Shown piece after piece: positions 41,407-43,271 of a stretch of DNA of 43,271 nucleotides. Made by a program: the position numbers and the translations under genes. The DNA comes from Candidatus Woesearchaeota archaeon (GTDB lineage Archaea > Nanobdellota > Nanobdellia > SCGC-AAA011-G17 > GW2011-AR20): positions 1 through 43,271 of the forward strand of contig JAGVYY010000046.1 in the NCBI GenBank assembly GCA_018303005.1, read 5' to 3'. Within the stretch, counting starts at the first letter, position 1, and every line of letters starts with the position of its first letter. Under the pieces are notes generated by a model. It did no database searches and was not told the DNA's origin. It saw only the letters and a list, made by a program, of their open reading frames with translations.

Positions 41407-42332
41407 TAACAAAAGAATTTGTAGATTATATAGGAAGTAAAACTAAAATAGAGAAAAGAGAACTTATAGAGAAAGATTTTTTATTACAGGAATTATTATT
41501 GGAATTGCAGAAAGAAAAGTATTTCAGGGAGAATTTTGTATTTAAGGGTGGAACTTGCTTGATTAAGTGTTATCTTGGTTACTTTAGATTTTCAGAAGAT
41601 TTAGATTTTTCTTTTATAAAACAGAATTTGTTTAAAAATAAAAGTGAAAATCAGATTAGAAAGTTATTATCTAAAGAAATTAATATTTTCTTAAATATAA
41701 TTGAAGAAATAAGCAAGAAGATATATCTAGATTTTAAGAGTTCTAAAGGTAATAGAAAATATATTGAATTAGGCGGGAATAATAAGTTTTTAACTTTGAA
41801 ATTATGGTATAAATCTCAAATATTAAATGAAGAACAATTTATTAAAATACAGATTAATTTTGTGGATCTATTTAAGTATAAGTTTAAAAGAAAAAAAGCA
41901 AACAGTATTAGCAAGAATATAAATATAGAAGAAACAAAATTTCTGTTTCCTGAATATGTTGATGTTGCTACTAAGGAAATCAATATAGTATGTTATGATT
42001 TAAAAGAAATCTTATTAGAAAAGTTTAGGGCTTTATTAACTAGAAAGGGTGTTAAGGCTAGAGACTTTATAGATATTTATTTTATTTTGAAGTATTTAGA
42101 AAAAGATTTTAAGATATTTAAAAAAGATATTCTTGATAAAACAGTATTTATGTTAAGATACTATAAATATAAGAGAAATTTATTAGAGAAAGAGGAATTA
42201 CTGAAAAATTATGAAATAAAAGAAGTGGAAAAATTATTGTTAATTGAACCTGATAAAGATTTTTATGAGTTTAACAAGAAATTAGCTACTTTTGTTAATG
42301 GATTGATTGTAGAAATTAAGGGGTTATTTTAA
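41403..42332 (+). CDS. AbiEii/MenT-type nucleotidyltransferase toxin
   Basis: 309 residues. FVFKGGTCLIKCYLGYFRFS gives the GGT(x)L motif, and RFSEDLDFSF the RxSxDxDF catalytic motif of DUF1814/AbiEii nucleotidyltransferases. Later DLKEILLEKFRALLTRKGVK and ARDFIDIYFILKYL match the family's C-terminal K-x(2)RAL-x(2)R and RD(F/Y)xD segments. Related toxins add nucleotides to tRNA acceptor ends and block translation. Together with the upstream gene it forms an abortive-infection type pair. Its last bases run into direct repeat copy B. Confidence 0.85.
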   Translation: MITKEFVDYIGSKTKIEKRELIEKDFLLQELLLELQKEKYFRENFVFKGGTCLIKCYLGYFRFSEDLDFSFIKQNLFKNKSENQIRKLLSKEINIFLNIIEEISKKIYLDFKSSKGNRKYIELGGNNKFLTLKLWYKSQILNEEQFIKIQINFVDLFKYKFKRKKANSISKNINIEETKFLFPEYVDVATKEINIVCYDLKEILLEKFRALLTRKGVKARDFIDIYFILKYLEKDFKIFKKDILDKTVFMLRYYKYKRNLLEKEELLKNYEIKEVEKLLLIEPDKDFYEFNKKLATFVNGLIVEIKGLF

Positions 42333-42392
42333 ATTATTAACCAAATTATCACATGTTCAGCTATCTTTAAGCCTTTTTCTGTAATTTTAAAT
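42324..42392 (-). repeat. Direct repeat copy B: 3' end of the winged-helix gene
   Basis: TTATTTTAAATTATTAACCA and on, through TGTTCAGCTATCTTTAAGCC, matches copy A at 40657-40726 with scattered substitutions and one missing base. The AbiE-like pair fills exactly the interval between the copies. Confidence 0.8.
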
Positions 42393-42573
42393 ATACAATT
42401 CTACCATTTTTTCCTCTTTTTATTAAATTATTACTATGCAAATCATTAATAATCTTTATTACATAACTTGATGTCTTATCTGTATGTTTAGCTATAATAG
42501 ATGCATATATCTGATTATCTTTTTGCTGATATAGAAAAGATAAAATTCTTATCAATGAGTCTGTTAGTAACAT
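42324..42573 (-). pseudogene. Winged-helix regulator with frameshifted 3' end
   Basis: The listed ORF (stop at 42367) encodes MLLTDSLIRILSFLYQQKDN through IVYLKLQKKA, a winged helix of MarR/PF01978 kind. Just before the stop the reading frame shifts: the neighbouring frame continues ITEKGLKIAEHV, and after another shift NLVNNLK-stop, matching direct repeat copy A codon by codon. So two single-base losses have damaged the end of this gene. The N-terminal 60 residues could still make a DNA-binding protein. Confidence 0.65.
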
Positions 42574-42630
42574 TATTTTAATTAGAATGAGAAGGTATTT
42601 AAGGATTTTTACTTTATCTGTTTATTCTTA

Positions 42631-42837
42631 TTACTTTGCTTTTATTTTATCATCCTTCTTCATTATAACTTCAATTTTTAACTCAGCCTGTTCAATTTCT
42701 TTATTGCATTTGTTTACAATATCAACACTTTCCTCAAATTTTTGCAATGAATCCTTTAATGTCAATTTCCCAGATTCAAGTTCTTCTACTATTGCTTTTA
42801 ATTTTTCAATTTTGCTTTCAAATGGAATTTCACCCAT
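42631..42837 (-). CDS. xseB: Exodeoxyribonuclease VII small subunit
   Basis: 68 residues with the XseB pattern: FESKIEKLKAIVEELESGKL, TLKDSLQKFEESVDIVNKCN and KEIEQAELKIEVI. Several copies wrap around one large subunit to form the enzyme that degrades single-stranded DNA from both ends. It overlaps the large-subunit gene by 8 bases and follows it on the same strand. ExoVII is a bacterial enzyme family and is rare in archaea, so the pair was probably acquired. Confidence 0.9.
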   Translation of the reverse strand: MGEIPFESKIEKLKAIVEELESGKLTLKDSLQKFEESVDIVNKCNKEIEQAELKIEVIMKKDDKIKAK

Positions 42838-43271
42838 CTTCTTCCTCCTTTCCGGTTATTTTAGCGTCTAATTTTCCTTTATATAGAACTATATTAATAT
42901 CATTATCAACATCTACTTCTTTTGAATCTTTAATTGTTTTATTATCCTTTACTATAATACTATACCCCATTTTTAATATTGCTTTTGGATTTATTGATTT
43001 TAGCTTAGAATCTAGAATTTCTAGTTGTTTTTTTGTTAATGTTAGTTTTTCTTTCATTAAAGATTGTAATTTAAATGTTAAATGATCCAACTCCTGTTTA
43101 TTACTATATATTTTATCAAAAGGCCTTTTAAATATTTGCCTGTTCTTTATCTGATTTAGTTCTGTTTTTTGTATATTCAAAATATTAATTATTGAATTAA
43201 TACTTCTTTTATTTAACATATTAATGAATTTCTTGATTTCTTCTACATCCGGCAATAATATTTCTATTGCT
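42830..43271 (-). CDS. xseA: Exodeoxyribonuclease VII large subunit, C-terminal part
   Basis: The frame is open to the right edge (AIEILLPDVEE precedes the listed TTG start), so only the last ~146 residues are seen. They form the coiled-coil C-terminus (NQIKNRQIFKRPFDKIYSNK; LKSINPKAILKMGYSIIVKD) ending with the GxLDAKIT beta segment (YKGKLDAKITGKEEED) typical of XseA. The catalytic domain lies outside the window. First gene of the xseA-xseB pair. Confidence 0.85.
   Translation of the reverse strand, partial: AIEILLPDVEEIKKFINMLNKRSINSIINILNIQKTELNQIKNRQIFKRPFDKIYSNKQELDHLTFKLQSLMKEKLTLTKKQLEILDSKLKSINPKAILKMGYSIIVKDNKTIKDSKEVDVDNDINIVLYKGKLDAKITGKEEEDG

Overview
The window is AT-rich and looks like a chromosome segment of a small archaeon, most likely a DPANN-type lineage (Woesearchaeota or Pacearchaeota-like; lineage is inference). 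The archaeal evidence is direct: a ribosomal block with L18e, L13 and S9, RNA polymerase subunit N, the RNase P protein Rpp21, nascent-polypeptide-associated complex (NAC), a tRNA-Asp with an intron one base 3' of the anticodon, and many starts that lie about 22-28 bases downstream of a TTTATA-type box (leaderless messages). Bacterial-type genes are mixed in: GyrB/GyrA, a GreA-like factor, exonuclease VII, class 2-like dihydroorotate dehydrogenase.

Layout. 1-6.6 kb is dense with nucleotide and phosphate enzymes: a NUDIX hydrolase overlapping a HAM1 pyrophosphatase, two P-loop kinases, a CYTH triphosphatase-like protein, a GreA-like factor, and a tight operon of two MoaA-like radical SAM proteins plus a DUF2064-NUDIX fusion. 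6.6-9.8 kb is scarred accessory DNA: three separate 3' ends of DUF1016-type nuclease genes alternate with unrelated ORFs, followed by a half-length MFS protein. 9.8-16.6 kb is an island with two divergent units: a HTH protein plus a GHKL (MORC/MutL/Hsp90-like) ATPase on the plus strand, and coiled-coil/winged-helix proteins, one with a ten-A run that breaks its frame, on the minus strand. This is my best candidate for an undescribed system, possibly defensive. 16.9-22 kb is a gyrase operon with a zinc-metalloprotease-like gene between gyrB and gyrA.

22-29.9 kb holds a PIN-domain toxin/antitoxin pair, Rpp21, a lipoprotein, a DsrE remnant/DUF302/SHOCT cluster, a SprT-like protein, RpoN, a HTH regulator and the ribosomal block. 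29.9-31.9 kb is a compact restriction-modification cassette (nuclease, N4-cytosine-type methyltransferase, zinc ribbon) enclosed by near-perfect 33/34-bp inverted repeats. 32-40 kb carries pyrD, a GARS-like ATP-grasp gene split by an intein, NAC, a paralogous gene pair, a hairpin- and repeat-rich gap, guaA and a MinD ATPase. 40.1-42.6 kb contains tRNA-Asp, a probable integrase remnant and an AbiE-like toxin-antitoxin pair bracketed by ~70-bp direct repeats that are both 3' ends of winged-helix genes. The window ends inside exonuclease VII (xseB, partial xseA).

A recurring theme is accessory genes sitting between copies of the 3' end of another gene (DUF1016 tails, winged-helix tails), next to inverted-repeat-bounded and intein-type mobile DNA.
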